Assembly (NCBI GenBank): GCA_963575745.1
Contig: CAUYUJ010014320.1
Span: forward strand, 124,001-188,000
Reading direction: 5' to 3'
Source: Prorocentrum cordatum
Taxonomy: Eukaryota > Sar > Dinophyceae > Prorocentrales > Prorocentraceae
Length of the DNA: 64,000 nucleotides
Made by a program: the position numbers and the translations under genes
Part shown: one piece after another, positions 21,715 to 32,014 of the stretch
How the letters are laid out: every line of letters begins with the position of its first letter
How positions within the stretch are numbered: the first letter of the stretch is position 1
The notes under the pieces: model-generated
The model's input: the letters and a program-made list of their open reading frames with translations, nothing else
The model's database searches: none
What the model was told of the DNA's origin: nothing

Positions 21715-24212
21715 GCTGCACTCGTGCCCGCCCTTTCAGCAAACGGCCTTCGCAGGCAAAACCGGCGTGTCCTGCCAGCCCTCGCAGTCGCAGTGCCTGC
21801 GCAGCAGCTTACCACGAGCAGTGCACAGCAGGCAGACGTCTGAGTGGGCCGTGCCCGCGTCAGCCTTTCGCGCCTGCGGCCACTGCACGCTGGTGACCAG
21901 CGACACGGTGCAGCCCCGCTCCTGGAAGGACAGGCGCACGGGCGCACGGTACTACCGCCCGCGCTCTCCATCCTCCGCAGGCTGCCTTATGTTGGCGACG
22001 ACGCCTGTGGAGGTGAGCCTGACCAGCGGCTTAAGCACGCCGCCCAGCACGAGGTGAGCACACCCCGGGGTCATGGCAACCTGCTGCCTCTGCCGCTTCA
22101 CCACGGCACGGCAGAGCAACCTCCTGACCAACCACGGGGGCATGTCGAGCACGTTCGGCCCCTGGCCATCCTAGATCCTCAACGTGCACTCGTCCAGCAC
22201 CTCCCAGCCCACGCGGCGCAGAGTGACCACGTGGGCCGAGAGCGGGCTTTGCACGTGCGCCCAGGTCACGGCGCGCCCCTCGCAGAGGCAGAAGTTCACC
22301 GTGTGCCGTGGAACCCGTCTTTCCCGAACCGCTCGCAGCAGCATCAGGATGGGCATGAGCGTGGCACGATACATCGGTTCGAGCTCGCGGTGCAGCATGA
22401 GCGACAGCGTGCGGGACCTACCCACCGAGCTGGCCGAGACCGTAGCAAAGACAGTGGAGCGCAGCTTTGCAGCTCGCCCTGCGCGCAGCCCGTGACCCCG
22501 AAGCCGTAGGAGACGCTCGGTTCCAGACCCGCGCGCGCCTTTTGGCGCGCCGCGGCCTTGCGGCCCTGACCCGCCTTGACGATCTCGACGCGCCGCAGCC
22601 TCTGCTTGGCTTGCTTCAGCTCTTCGGTGCGCATGGTACGCACGATGCTTTTGCCATTGCAGTAACGTCGACACCGAGGCTGCGCTCCTTCGCCACCACG
22701 ACCACGCCAAGCGGCCGCCCCGAACGCCACTGCAGCGCCTCGCGTCTACCAGTCTACCTCAGCGCCCCCCATCTGTTCGTCCTCCTGTCTCCCCTTTCCC
22801 CGCCCCTCCCCAGCGCAAGCAAGTGCACGGGGCGAGCCATGATTCATGCCCGACTCGAAAGAAGGAAAGCGCCTCGCGAGTCTCGGACACGTCGGCGAGC
22901 GCCCTCGACGTCTTGACCGCCACGGGCAGGTTGGACTGCTCCAACGGCAGCTGCAACTCGATGGCCGTGTCTGCAGCCTCGTGCACGGGGGCGCTGTTGG
23001 CCGCCCCATGCGACGAAGCATGAGGTCGTCGACAGCCACCGCCAGCGACACCGACGGGCGCGCCTTGTGCAGCTTACAGTCGAGGCCAATACCATGAAAC
23101 ACCATGCTTGCCTCCAGGGTGCCATGGGTTTCTTTGGTTTCGATGGTTTTGCCGTGGAAAGCGTGACGCTCTCTCACCAAAAAATCCATGAACGTCCTGG
23201 GGTCTCAGGGTTGGGTTCCTTGTGGAAGGTTTCTTGTGGACTGGCCTCCATTGTATCCAGTGGCACCAGCAGCACCCACCTATCACAGGACAGGATGGTC
23301 TGCTCGACGCTGACAGCGTCAGGCATTGCCTCGCCGAGAACCTGCCTGCGCGGCGCGCGGCAGAGCTCAATCTGCAGCTCGAGCTATCACGGTGGAAGGC
23401 CAGTTCTGGTTTGTGGCCGCACCTGCTCGATGGCAGCCGCAGTCCAGGCAGCAGGACCATCGGCAGCGCGACCCTTGGCGGTAACCCTCTCGATCTCCAC
23501 GGCTTGGTGCCACACGGCGCGTTCACGGCCACGGCCTTGCGTCGCCCAGGATCAGGCGTGTCGTTGCGGCGCTCCCAGTCGACGGCCAGTGGTCGTCGCA
23601 GGCGCGCCTGCGGGCGCGCCAGCACCATGATGATGGCGATCGGCCGCACCTGGCCCAGCCGCTTCTCGTGGAAGCCGATCTTGGTGGTGAGGGTTGGCCA
23701 GGCCGCATCCCGCTCGACCGCCACGAGTATGTCGAGGAAGACCTCCAGCGCGTCGTCTCGCGCAGCTCGAGCAACTGGCTCGGCTTGATGACGTCGAACG
23801 AAATGCCCGAACCAAACTTAAAGGTCTTGAGACAAGCGCAGAGCTTACCGACCGAGGGCCGCGGCGGGCGGGGCCCGAGGTCCTCGGGCCAGACCAGCGC
23901 CATCTGGTCGCACTCAACGCGCCACCACTGCTTCCACTCCTCGGCGAGCTGCTCGACCTCGGCGCCGAGGTCGCAGGGCCTACCGGCGCCAATAGAGCCG
24001 ACCAGGCCAGCGGCCAAGTCGGGGCTCCCACGCCAGCCAGCAGAGGTGCGCGTGACAGCGTGGAGGCCGCCCGCTCCGCCCTGGGCCTGCGCCTCCACCC
24101 ACTCGTCAAAGGCCTTGCCGCGCTCGTCAAGGTCGCGCTGCGCGAGCTTCTGCGAGTCAAGGGTCGACTTGGCAGCCAGTCGCTCGAGATCGTGCAGACC
24201 CAGCTGCGCTAG
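21715..24212 (-). pseudogene. LINE relic A: reverse transcriptase region, many frame breaks
   Basis: Read on the minus strand from about 24200 the frames give, in order: a pre-RT stretch with EEWKQWW and FGSGISFDVIKPSQLL (24098 frame); the finger region KRLGQVRPIAIIMVLARPQARLRRP (23724 frame); the active-site motif SLAVAVDDLMLRRMG with its Asp pair at about 23025-23030 (23189 frame); a thumb-like stretch with RSLGVDV and GLEPSVSYGFGVTG (22.7-22.4 kb); a Cys-rich segment (21.9-21.7 kb); then RNase H. The order is that of dinoflagellate LINE ORF2. At least four frame changes make it inactive. No endonuclease domain is visible, so the copy is probably 5'-truncated. Confidence 0.7.
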
Positions 24213-25134
24213 GGCCGTCTTGGGCTGCCTGGGGGACCGGAAGTCTTTGGGTAAAATTGTGAGTCGCGTGCGTCATCTTGGACATTCTTGAGACCAAAGA
24301 GGCGAGAATATGAATATCTTTGAAAGACATGAGGAAGCCAATGATTATTTTTTTCGTCACTAAGCACTCCCAGGGGACCTAGAGCGTCTTGAGAGCCTCT
24401 GGGGCCGTCTTGAGGCCATCTTGAGTCGCCTCGGGGCAAACTTCAGCCCTGCGGAGGCAGATTGAGCCTACTTGGAGGCCACTGAAGCCATGTTGGACCG
24501 ACTTGATAGCGACCAGTGGCCATCCTGGAGTCCCTCTGGGAGCCATCTGGAGCGGAAAAGCCGCTGGGAGCCATCCTTCATGGTGGGTGGCGCGGCCTCA
24601 TTGGTGGCTGGCGGGTTGAGTTAAAGGCCCCTCGGAGCTTTCTGGAAGAGCCAAAACATGGTTTGTAAGTTGGATGCACTAGACGCGGCCAGCCCAGGCG
24701 ACAACCGGTAGCCATGTGGCCAGATGCCTTTTCAGCGCTCGGCTCTTCTGCGGCCGTGGAGGCCGGGCTTCCCCACGTGTAGTTACGTATCCCCCGCGTG
24801 GTTCTCAAGATGCGCGTGAATCCAGCCATTTGTGTTTCCAGTCATCCGTTCCGGTCCTGCACGCCATACAGGGTCGGCGGGTCGACGACGCCTACGTGCG
24901 GCGAACCAGCGCCGCCCTCTGCCGCGTGGGAATCACCAATGTGGCGAAACGGTGGGCTAACGCCTGGCCAAGCTCTTGGACTATGTGTTCCCCCACCCGG
25001 TGTGGAAACCATGGGGGAATCATTTCGGGGATGAAGAGAGTGGAGAAGGAGAGGGAAAGTAAGGAGGACGAAGAGAAGGGGGAGGTGAAGGATGACGAGG
25101 AGAAGGAGGAGGCGGCCTGTTTGAGCGAAAGAAG
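24213..25134. other. Non-coding stretch with CTTGGGG-type minisatellite
   Basis: 24370-24560 has repeats of the GTCTTGAGGCC/CCTCTGGGAGCC kind. The remainder shows no gene. Confidence 0.5.
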
Positions 25135-25290
25135 GTGAAGTGGAGGAGGAGGAGGAGGAGGAGGAGGGAGAAGATTATGGAGGGGTGCGGAGGAGGACAG
25201 GGATCAGGAGGAGGAGGAGGAGGAAGAGGAGGAGGAAGAGGAGGAGGCGGAGGAGGAGGCGGAGGAGGAGGAGGAGGTTTCCGAGGTCGG
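25135..25290. repeat. GGA trinucleotide array
   Basis: About 150 bp of GGA/GAG on the + strand. The long minus-strand Pro/Ser frame (25020-25712) is produced by it. Confidence 0.9.
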
Positions 25291-25654
25291 GACCAGCACG
25301 CCCAGAAATCAGCATAATCCAAGGGGGGGGACTCCTGGGGAGGAGGGATGAGGTAAGAGGGATGAGGGAGGAGGGATGAAGGGGGAACGCGACGCGAGGA
25401 GGAAGGAGAAGGGGAAGGGGAAGGGGAAGGGAGGACGCGAAGGGGAAGGGAGGACGGGTGGGGAGGCAGGCGTAGGCACTCACAAAGGGGGCCAGGAGCG
25501 CCGGCGCGCCGCTCCCGCTCGACCTCTTCCCGGACGCGCCCGACTCGCCCATCCCCGAGCTGTGTATGGATTCCCCCAGCGAGTAGCCCGTGGCTGGTCG
25601 GGGGCGGCCAAGACCGGAGCAAAGAAAATCCATGCGCATGATTTGTCGGAGGCG

Positions 25655-25767
25655 CGCGCGGATTTCTTGGATCGGCGCCGGCCCCCCTGGCGGCGCCTCC
25701 AGCGCCGCCCATGGCGCGCTCCGCGCGCCAGGGAGAGGGGTCGGTGCCGATCCAAGAAATCCGCGCG
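25655..25767. repeat. Hairpin element M2, copy 2 (113 bp)
   Basis: Left arm GCGCGGATTTCTTGGATCGG and right arm CCGATCCAAGAAATCCGCGC are exact inverted repeats of 20 bp. The centre has GGCGCGCTCCGCGCGCC. Same length as the other two cores. The right flank (GGACCTCCGAG, then TTTATGTCGTTG) is shared with the half copy at 20.5 kb. Confidence 0.85.
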
Positions 25768-25876
25768 GACCTCCGAGAAAGGATGTTTATGTCGTTGTTT
25801 GTCCCTCTACAAGAGGGGGGTGATGACTAGAGAGGAGGGATCTCATCGCTGGAGCCAAGATATATCCCAAGAGTTA

Positions 25877-25911
25877 GGGCCTTACGGCAGGTGCCGCCGA
25901 CCCTAAACACC

Positions 25912-25963
<52 letters not shown>

Positions 25964-26115
25964 CGACGGCAACGGCGACGGCGACGGCGACGGCAACGGC
26001 GACGGCGACGGCGACGGCCACGGCCACGGCCACGGCCACGGCCACGGCCACGGCCACGGCCACGGCCACGGCCAAGGCGACGGCGAGGACGACGACAACG
26101 ACGACGACGCGCTGA
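25877..26115. repeat. GCCTTACGGC motif followed by ACG and GGCCAC/GGCGAC hexamer array
   Basis: CCTTACGGCAGGTGCCGCCG is followed by ACCCTAAAC and then (ACG)n, passing into GGCGAC and GGCCAC hexamers. The same ~30-bp leader precedes (ACG)n at 5949. Thr/Ala, Val/Ala and Trp/Pro frames across it are artefacts. Confidence 0.85.
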
Positions 26116-26139
26116 TACCTCTGCCGCAGTCTCGAGTCA

Positions 26140-26700
26140 ATGGGCGGGGGGGAGGAGGTGAGGAGGAGGAGGAGGAGGAGGAGGAGGAGGAGGAGGAGGT
26201 GAAAGTGGAGGAGGAGGAAGAGGAGGAGGAGGAGGAGGAGGAGGAGGAGGGGGAGTAGGCGGAGGAGGAAGAGGAGGAGGAGGGAGGAGGAGGAGGAGGA
26301 GGAGGAAGGCCGAGAACGAGGCCGAGGACGAGGACGAGGACGAAGAGGAGGAGGAGGAGGAGGAGAGGAGGAGGAGGAGGAGGAGAAGGAGGAGGAGGAA
26401 TACGAGGAGGAGGGGAACGAGGAGGCGGAGGAGGAGGAGGAAGCTGAGAAGGAGGAGGATGAGGAGGAGGTGGGAGGAGTGTGAGGAGGAGGGCGGGAAG
26501 ACGAGGAGCGCAGGACGAGGAGGAGAAGGAGGAGGAGGAGGAGGGAGGAGGAGCACAGGGAGCGCGAAGGAGGAGGAGGGACCGAGGAGGAGGAGGAGGA
26601 GGAGGAGGAGGAGGAGGAGGAAGAAGAAGAAGAAGAAGAAGAAGACGAGGACGAGGGTGGGAGGGCGAGGAAGAAGAGGTGGAGGAGGAGGAGAGCAGTG
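26140..26700. repeat. GAG trinucleotide array (~560 bp)
   Basis: Purine-rich on the + strand with GAA and GAC interruptions. It underlies part of the 762-codon minus-strand frame 25827-28115, which is not a gene. Confidence 0.95.
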
Positions 26701-26949
26701 AGAGCAGTGCGGCAGGCGGCCAGGGGTCCGCGGACCCGGGTCAGGAGCGAGGTGCTCCGCGAGGGAGCCGTCGACCAGCACCACGACGACGCAGCCCACG
26801 CGGAAGGCACGGCACGGCACGGCCTCCGCCAGCACGCCGCGCGGTCAGCGGGCCGGCTGGTACAGCTGGCCGAGCCGCTCCCCCCTCCGCTGCAGCAGCT
26901 CCGCGCGCCGACGGCGCCGGCGAGCCGCCGCCACGGCCCCCTCCCCGTG

Positions 26950-27345
26950 GCGTCGGCCACCTGCCCGTCGGCAGCAGGGGAGGGCGGCCCCAAGGAGGAG
27001 GACACGACCACCCGCCCGCCGGCGGCACCTCCGTCGAGGCCAGACCTCGTGGCATCGACCACCCGCCCGTCGGCGGCACGAGGCCCTTGCTCGCCAGTGG
27101 AGTGGACATCGAACACCCCCTCGTCAGGGGCCCCTCCTGCCACAACCACCGCGGCTGTCCTCGTGGCACCAGCTGCCGCACGAGGACCTGGCGACTTCGA
27201 GCCAGCTGACGTCGACCCCTCCGTCGGGAGTGGGGTCTCCGCTGCACTCCACCCGCGCGGCGTCGGCCACCCCCCCGTCGGGGGTATGCGAGTGCGGATC
27301 GCCCCCGAGGCAGGCATCGGCCATCCGCCCGTCGGCGGCTGCCTC
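26950..27345. repeat. 51-57 bp minisatellite with CACCCGCCCGTCGGCGGC core
   Basis: Cores lie near 26957, 27007, 27058, 27112, 27210, 27267 and 27318. The clear spacings (51, 51, 54, 57, 51) are all multiples of three, so a repeat peptide (HPPVGG on +, PPTGGWP on -) stays in frame. It adjoins the 3' end of LINE relic B and may be part of that element. Confidence 0.6.
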
Positions 27346-27399
27346 CAGGGGAGCGCAAGCCCCGTCTTGGGACGCCGCCCCTGCAGCAACTTGCGTCGC

Positions 27400-29290
27400 C
27401 TGGCGTTCAGATTGGAGATGGAATGTACGTTCTCGAGCAGTGGCCCTCCGCTGTCGGCATCCCTCGGCGGGTCTGGAGGAGCGCAGCGGACGTGCCCTTG
27501 CCCGCCCACGCCACACAGACCTTGCAGAACACGGTAGGTCCAGCTTTGCGGAGGCGGTGCTCGAGGTGATGGACCACCTTGTCTCTCGTGGCCCGTGGCG
27601 CGGGCGGCGGAGGTGCCAAGGATGGCCCATGTTTCGACCCACCAGCAGCCGCCAGCGCATGGATGGTTATCGGCCCCTCCAACAAGAGCTGCAGAGTGTC
27701 GGCGCCCGAGTGGCACGACGACGGCGTGCTCGAACCCGTCGAAACGCCCTCTCCTGCGCGCAGACCATTGTCCTGCACGTGGGCCCACACCTCCTGGAGC
27801 CGCTCGGGCAGGACAGCGTCCGCCTCCTCGCCCAGCAGGCTGGGATTCGGCAGCTCGGAAGTGGTGGTCCGACGAGTCCGACGGCCCGCTACAGGCCAGA
27901 CAGTTGGGAGCAGGAGGGAGCCTCACGTCGAACTGCTGCAGCCGCGTCCACGGCGCGCCCGACCACTGGGCTCGCATGCTAGCGGCCGCAGGGCCGTCCG
28001 ACACCGCCGCACCAGCAGCACCCACGCAGAGGCGAAGGGCTCGCACCCACAGCTCGCCTTCGCCCTTCAAGTCACCGAAGTGCTCCACGATCTGCCGTCC
28101 TGGCCAGCGAGCCACGCCGTCCTCGCGATCGGCCCTCTGGCGGTGGCCCAGTTGGGCTTGGCCACCAATCGCTCCGCGATGACCGACCAGGCGCGATGCA
28201 AGCTGCCCGGCGACGTCCTCTGTTCCTAGCTAGGTCCACGCCGCACCGCACAACAATGTCGACGGTGGCCGCATAGATAGGGTCGTATTGTTTGGCGCGC
28301 TGCGTCGCCAGGCAGATCGTCAAACCTGCGGGCCCAGGCCTCGCTCCCACTTGGCGTCCAGCTTCACCGCGGAGCCGAGCCAGGTCGCCGTCGGCGATGC
28401 CCGACACCTGCCCCATGCCCAGCACTCGGCAGCAGCCCCGTCTTCCAGAGCATAGCGACCTTCCTGCCCGTGGCCTTCTCGAAGAGCGCCAGCCTGCTTC
28501 GGCGCTTGGCCAGAGCCGCCAGCCGCACCTTGGTCTGCTTGCGCTCGATGCGACTGGCGCCGAGGTCGTGCCCAAGGCTGCGCGCCCAGCGTAGCTCCTT
28601 CAGTCCACGCGATCCTGCATTACGACGGCTGACCTTGGCCACCTCCGTCGAGGACTTCAAGAATCCCGACTTGGCGGGCTGGATGATGATGCCCAGCTCC
28701 TTGGCGCCTTCACGAAACCACGTGACCGCAGCCCACAGCGCGTCGATACTGCTCACGCTGTGGCCGGCCCACTGCAGCGTGGCGTCGTCCATCAGAGCCC
28801 TCGGGACAGCCCCCATGAGCCTGATCCGCTCGAGGAAGCGCAAGACGAGGACGGCCACCATCGCGCAGGCGTGGGTACAGCCTGCTAGGACCCCCTTACA
28901 AGAGATCACTTCATACGAGATAGACCCAAAGGCCTGCAGCTTAAGCGGCTGCCTACGCAGCTCGGCGAGGGTCCTCACCAAGGGCAGGGGCATGTCCAGC
29001 TCGCGCGCCTCCTGCATGTGGGCCGCTGGGATGCTGGCCCCGCAGAACGTCCAAGCGTCCATGAGACCGTGAGCACCTGCTCCTCCAGGCTGGTCGCGAC
29101 CTCCGTCTCAAGGTTAGAAGGCCGCATCTGAGAAAGACCGTCCCGCGCCGAGCCCCCAGATGTTGGAGGTGGGGTATTCGATGATCCACTGCTTGGAGAT
29201 GCTGGCGCACGCCTTGGACCACCACCTCACAATCGAGTGCATGAGCGTGATCTGGCGGCATCCTATTGACGCCTTCGGGATACGGCTCAT
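27400..29290 (-). pseudogene. LINE relic B: reverse transcriptase and C-terminal region
   Basis: From 29290 the minus strand reads SRIPKASIGCRQITLMHSIVRWWSK and WGLGAGRSFSDAAF, an RT finger region. After a frame change a 232-codon frame (29062-28364) gives CKGVLAGCTHACAMVAV, then the active-site motif RALMDDATLQWAGH, then IIQPAKSGFLKSS and a thumb-like WARSLGHDLGASRIERKQ. Downstream are a G-x-G/LR stretch at 28.4-28.2 kb, a Cys motif PNCLACSG near 27.9 kb and AGPTVFCKVC near 27.5 kb. Frame changes separate these blocks. The 5' side ends abruptly at the GAG array that starts near 29290. It is distinct from relic A but of the same broad group. Confidence 0.7.
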
Positions 29291-30130
29291 CGCAAGGAGG
29301 GGGAGGAGAAGGAGGAGGAGTCCAACGGCCAGGCCGGCCCCGCGGTGCCCTGGCTGGCCGCCTCCCCTCGGCGACGAGGAGGACGAGGAGAAGGAGGAGG
29401 AGGAGGAGGAAGACGAAGAGGAGGAGGAGGTGGGGGAGGAGGAGGTGGAGGAGGAGGAGGAGGAGGAGGAGGAGGAACGCCACATGGAAACCTTAGGTCG
29501 ATCTAACGTAAAAGAAGGAGGACGAGGAATAGGAGGAGGAAGAGCAGGAGAGGGAGGAGGAGGACGACGAAGCGGAGAGGGAGAAGGTGGAGGAGGAGGA
29601 GGAGGAGGAGGGAGGAGCAGGAGAAGCAGGAGGAGCAGGAGGAGCAGGAGGCAGAGGAGGAGGATGAAGAAGAAGAGGAGGGAGAAGAGGAGGAAGAAAA
29701 GGAGGAGGAGGAGGAGGAGGAAGAAGAGGGGAAGGAGGATGAGGAGGTGGAGGAGGAGGAGGAGGAGGAGGAAGAGGAGGAGGAGAAGGAGGAGGGGGAG
29801 GAGGAGGAAGAGAAGGAGGAGGAGGAGAGGAGGAGGAGGAGGAGGAGGAGGAGGGTGAGTAGGATGAGCACTAGGATGAGGAGGAGGAGGAAGGAGCAGA
29901 AAAAGGAGGAGGAGAAGGAGGGGAAGAGGAGGAGGAGGAGGAGGAAGAGATGGAGGAGGAGGAGGAGGAGGAGGAGAAGGAGGAGGAGGAGGAGGAAGAG
30001 GAGGAGGCGGAAGAGGAGGCGGAAGAGGAGGCGGAGGAGGAGAAAGAGGAGAAAGAGGAGGAGGTGGGAGCAGGCGGAGGTGGAGGAGGAGGAGGAGGAG
30101 GAGGAGGAGGTGGAGGCGGAGGAGGAATGT
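29291..30130. repeat. GAG/GGA trinucleotide arrays (two blocks, ~800 bp)
   Basis: 29310-29480 and 29515-30130, split by about 35 bp of unique sequence (CATGGAAACCTTAGGTCGAT). The second block mixes GAG, GAA and GGC triplets. Confidence 0.95.
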
Positions 30131-30174
30131 CGGGAGGCCGTGAAGGCGAGAACGCCCGAATCCTTACTCGAGGA

Positions 30175-30375
30175 AAACCGATGGCGTTCGGCTCTCAGGC
30201 TCTTAGGGCTCTCTTGGTAGTGCTCTTGGAGGCTATTGGGGCGTCCTGGAGGCTTCTTGGGCTGTCTGGAGGGGCAGCCTCTGGCGGCTAGGACCGTTCG
30301 TTCGGCGATTCGGGGCGCTCCTGGGCTGTCTTGGGGGCCTCTTGGGGCACTCTTGACCCGTCTTAGAGTTTTTTT
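30175..30375 (+). repeat. CTTGGGGGCCTCTTGG minisatellite
   Basis: Loose 12-16 bp repeats such as GCTCTTGGAGGC and GTCTTGGGGGCCTCTTGG, again directly beside a purine triplet array. Confidence 0.65.
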
Positions 30376-30629
30376 GTTTCAGCCCAGAGACCGCCCGGGG
30401 AGATGGTATTCTGACCCGGGACCCCCCCTCCTCTCCACCCCCCCCCCCCCCCCAGAGACCCCTTGGGACCCCCCCCAGACCCCCCCCCAAGGGACCCCCG
30501 CACCCGAGGGGGAAGGGATCAAAGGGAAGGGATCTCCCTTCGAGTCAACTACGACGTTGCTCAAGTTCGGTGTGGTGTCGCTTTGGCTGGCGCGCTTGAG
30601 GTCGGTTCGGTTTCGCTCTGGCTGGCGCG

Positions 30630-30709
30630 CTGGAGGAGGAGGAGGAGGAGGAGGAGGAGGAGGAGGAGGAGGAGGAGGAGGAGGAGGAGGGGAGGACACA
30701 TTGACTGCA

Positions 30710-30747
<38 letters not shown>

Positions 30748-30768
30748 GAGTTCGACGACGACGGCGAC

Positions 30769-30800
<32 letters not shown>

Positions 30801-30805
30801 CGAGT
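30630..30805. repeat. GGA array followed by ACG array
   Basis: (GGA)n at 30630-30690 and (ACG)n with GGCGACG interruptions at 30708-30805. Confidence 0.95.
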
Positions 30806-31287
30806 CGGATTTCCACACGCCGGCAAGGTCGGTGGATTTCATGGCGCCTCTTCTCATTCAAGTACACCCCCTGCCCCCGCCCCATTTGCCGCGCACGTAC
30901 CTCGGGCCATGATTTGCGCACCCCTCCCCTTGTACCGTGGGCGCCCTCGAGGGCGCGAAGTTGATAATTCGCGCTTCGCGGCTCGGATCCGATTCCTCCT
31001 CGTACTCCTCTCTCCACCTTGGGGGGGCGGAGCGAGAGCGGAAAGTCGGATCCGACTCCTCCTCGTGTTCCTCTTCTCCCATTGGGGGAGCGGCGCGAAA
31101 GCGCGAAGTTCATCGCGCTTCGCGCGGCGCGAGAGCGCGAAGTTGGGCGCCCTTGGGGACGCCCACCTCTTGGACGCCCCCGAACTTTGGACCGCGCGCG
31201 GCGTGACGAGAGCGGGGCGGGAGACGGCGGCCCAAAAGAGCTCCCGCGACTTGCCGCGAGGTGAAACAGGCCCGGGCAGGCAGAGGC
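30806..31287. other. Non-coding stretch with 50-60 bp imperfect repeats
   Basis: Contains repeats of GATCCGA(T/C)TCCTCCTCGT next to GGGGGAGCGGCGCGAAAGCG-type sequence around 30980-31110. No gene is seen. Confidence 0.5.
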
Positions 31288-31825
31288 TCTCCTCCTCCTC
31301 CTCCACCTCCTCCTCCTCCTTCTCCTCCTCCTCCTCCACCTCCTCCTCCTCCTCAACCTCCTCCTCCCTCCTCCCTCCTCCTCCTCCGTCTCCTCCTCCT
31401 CCTCCTCTCTCCTCCTCCTCAACCTCCTCTCCTCCTCCTCCTTCTCCTCCCTCCTCCTCCTCCTCTTCCTCCTCCTCTTCTTCCTCCTCCTCATCCTCCT
31501 CCTCCTCCCTCCTCCTCCTCCTCCCCCCTTCTTCCTCCTCCTCCGCCTTTTCGTCCTCCCTCTCCTCCGCCTCCTCCTCCGCCTCCTCCTTCTCCTCCTC
31601 CTCCCTCCTCCGTCTTTTCTCCTCCCTCCTCCCTCCTCCTCCTCGCCTCCCTCCTTGCTCCACCTCCTCTCCTCCTCCTCCTCCTCCCTCCTTCTCCTCC
31701 TCCTCCTCCTCCTCCTCCTCCTCCCTTCCTCCTCCTCCTCCTCCTGCCCCCTCCTCCTCGTCCTCCTCCGCCTCCGCTCCTCCTCCTCCTCCTCCTCCTC
31801 CTCCTCCTCCTCCTCCTCCTCCTTC
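31288..31825. repeat. CTC trinucleotide array, left part (split by the copia element)
   Basis: About 540 bp of CTC. It ends CTCCTTC exactly where the LTR begins, and the same seven bases follow the other LTR at 40951, where the array resumes. Confidence 0.95.
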
Positions 31826-31973
31826 AGCGGGCTTTTCTCGCCTTGAGCCACAGTATGTTTACGATTCCGTGGCTATAAAAAGTAGCAGCTAGGGCACTCT
31901 GCCCTATCCGGCGGTGGCGACGTAGGAAGCCTCAAGAGATGTCTGAAGTCGTACCAGGGGCCTACTATTCTCA
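31826..31973 (-). repeat. 3' LTR of the copia element (148 bp)
   Basis: Matches 40803-40950 at 146 of 148 positions. In element orientation it starts TGAGAATAGTAGG and ends CCCGCT, so the 3' end lacks the usual CA. It contains TTTTTATAG, and an AGCCAC/GTGGCT stem whose right half is followed by CAAG. Confidence 0.92.
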
Positions 31974-32014
31974 CTCTGATTCTGTGCTTCTACGACTGAT
32001 CGGCCCGGCCCCCT

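Noticed and set aside
25827-28115. 762-codon open frame on the minus strand
   Set aside because: It runs through LINE relic B, the 51-bp minisatellite, a GAG array and an ACG array. Most of its length is poly-Ser, poly-Leu or Val-Ala repeats.
31844-31880. CTATAAAAAG on the plus strand of the LTRs read as a TATA box for a plus-strand gene
   Set aside because: The element is transcribed on the minus strand. The motif lies identically in both LTRs and no plus-strand gene follows either.
30379-31892. 490-codon minus and 327-codon plus frames
   Set aside because: They are built from CTC, ACG and GGA arrays. The non-repetitive part has no family resemblance.
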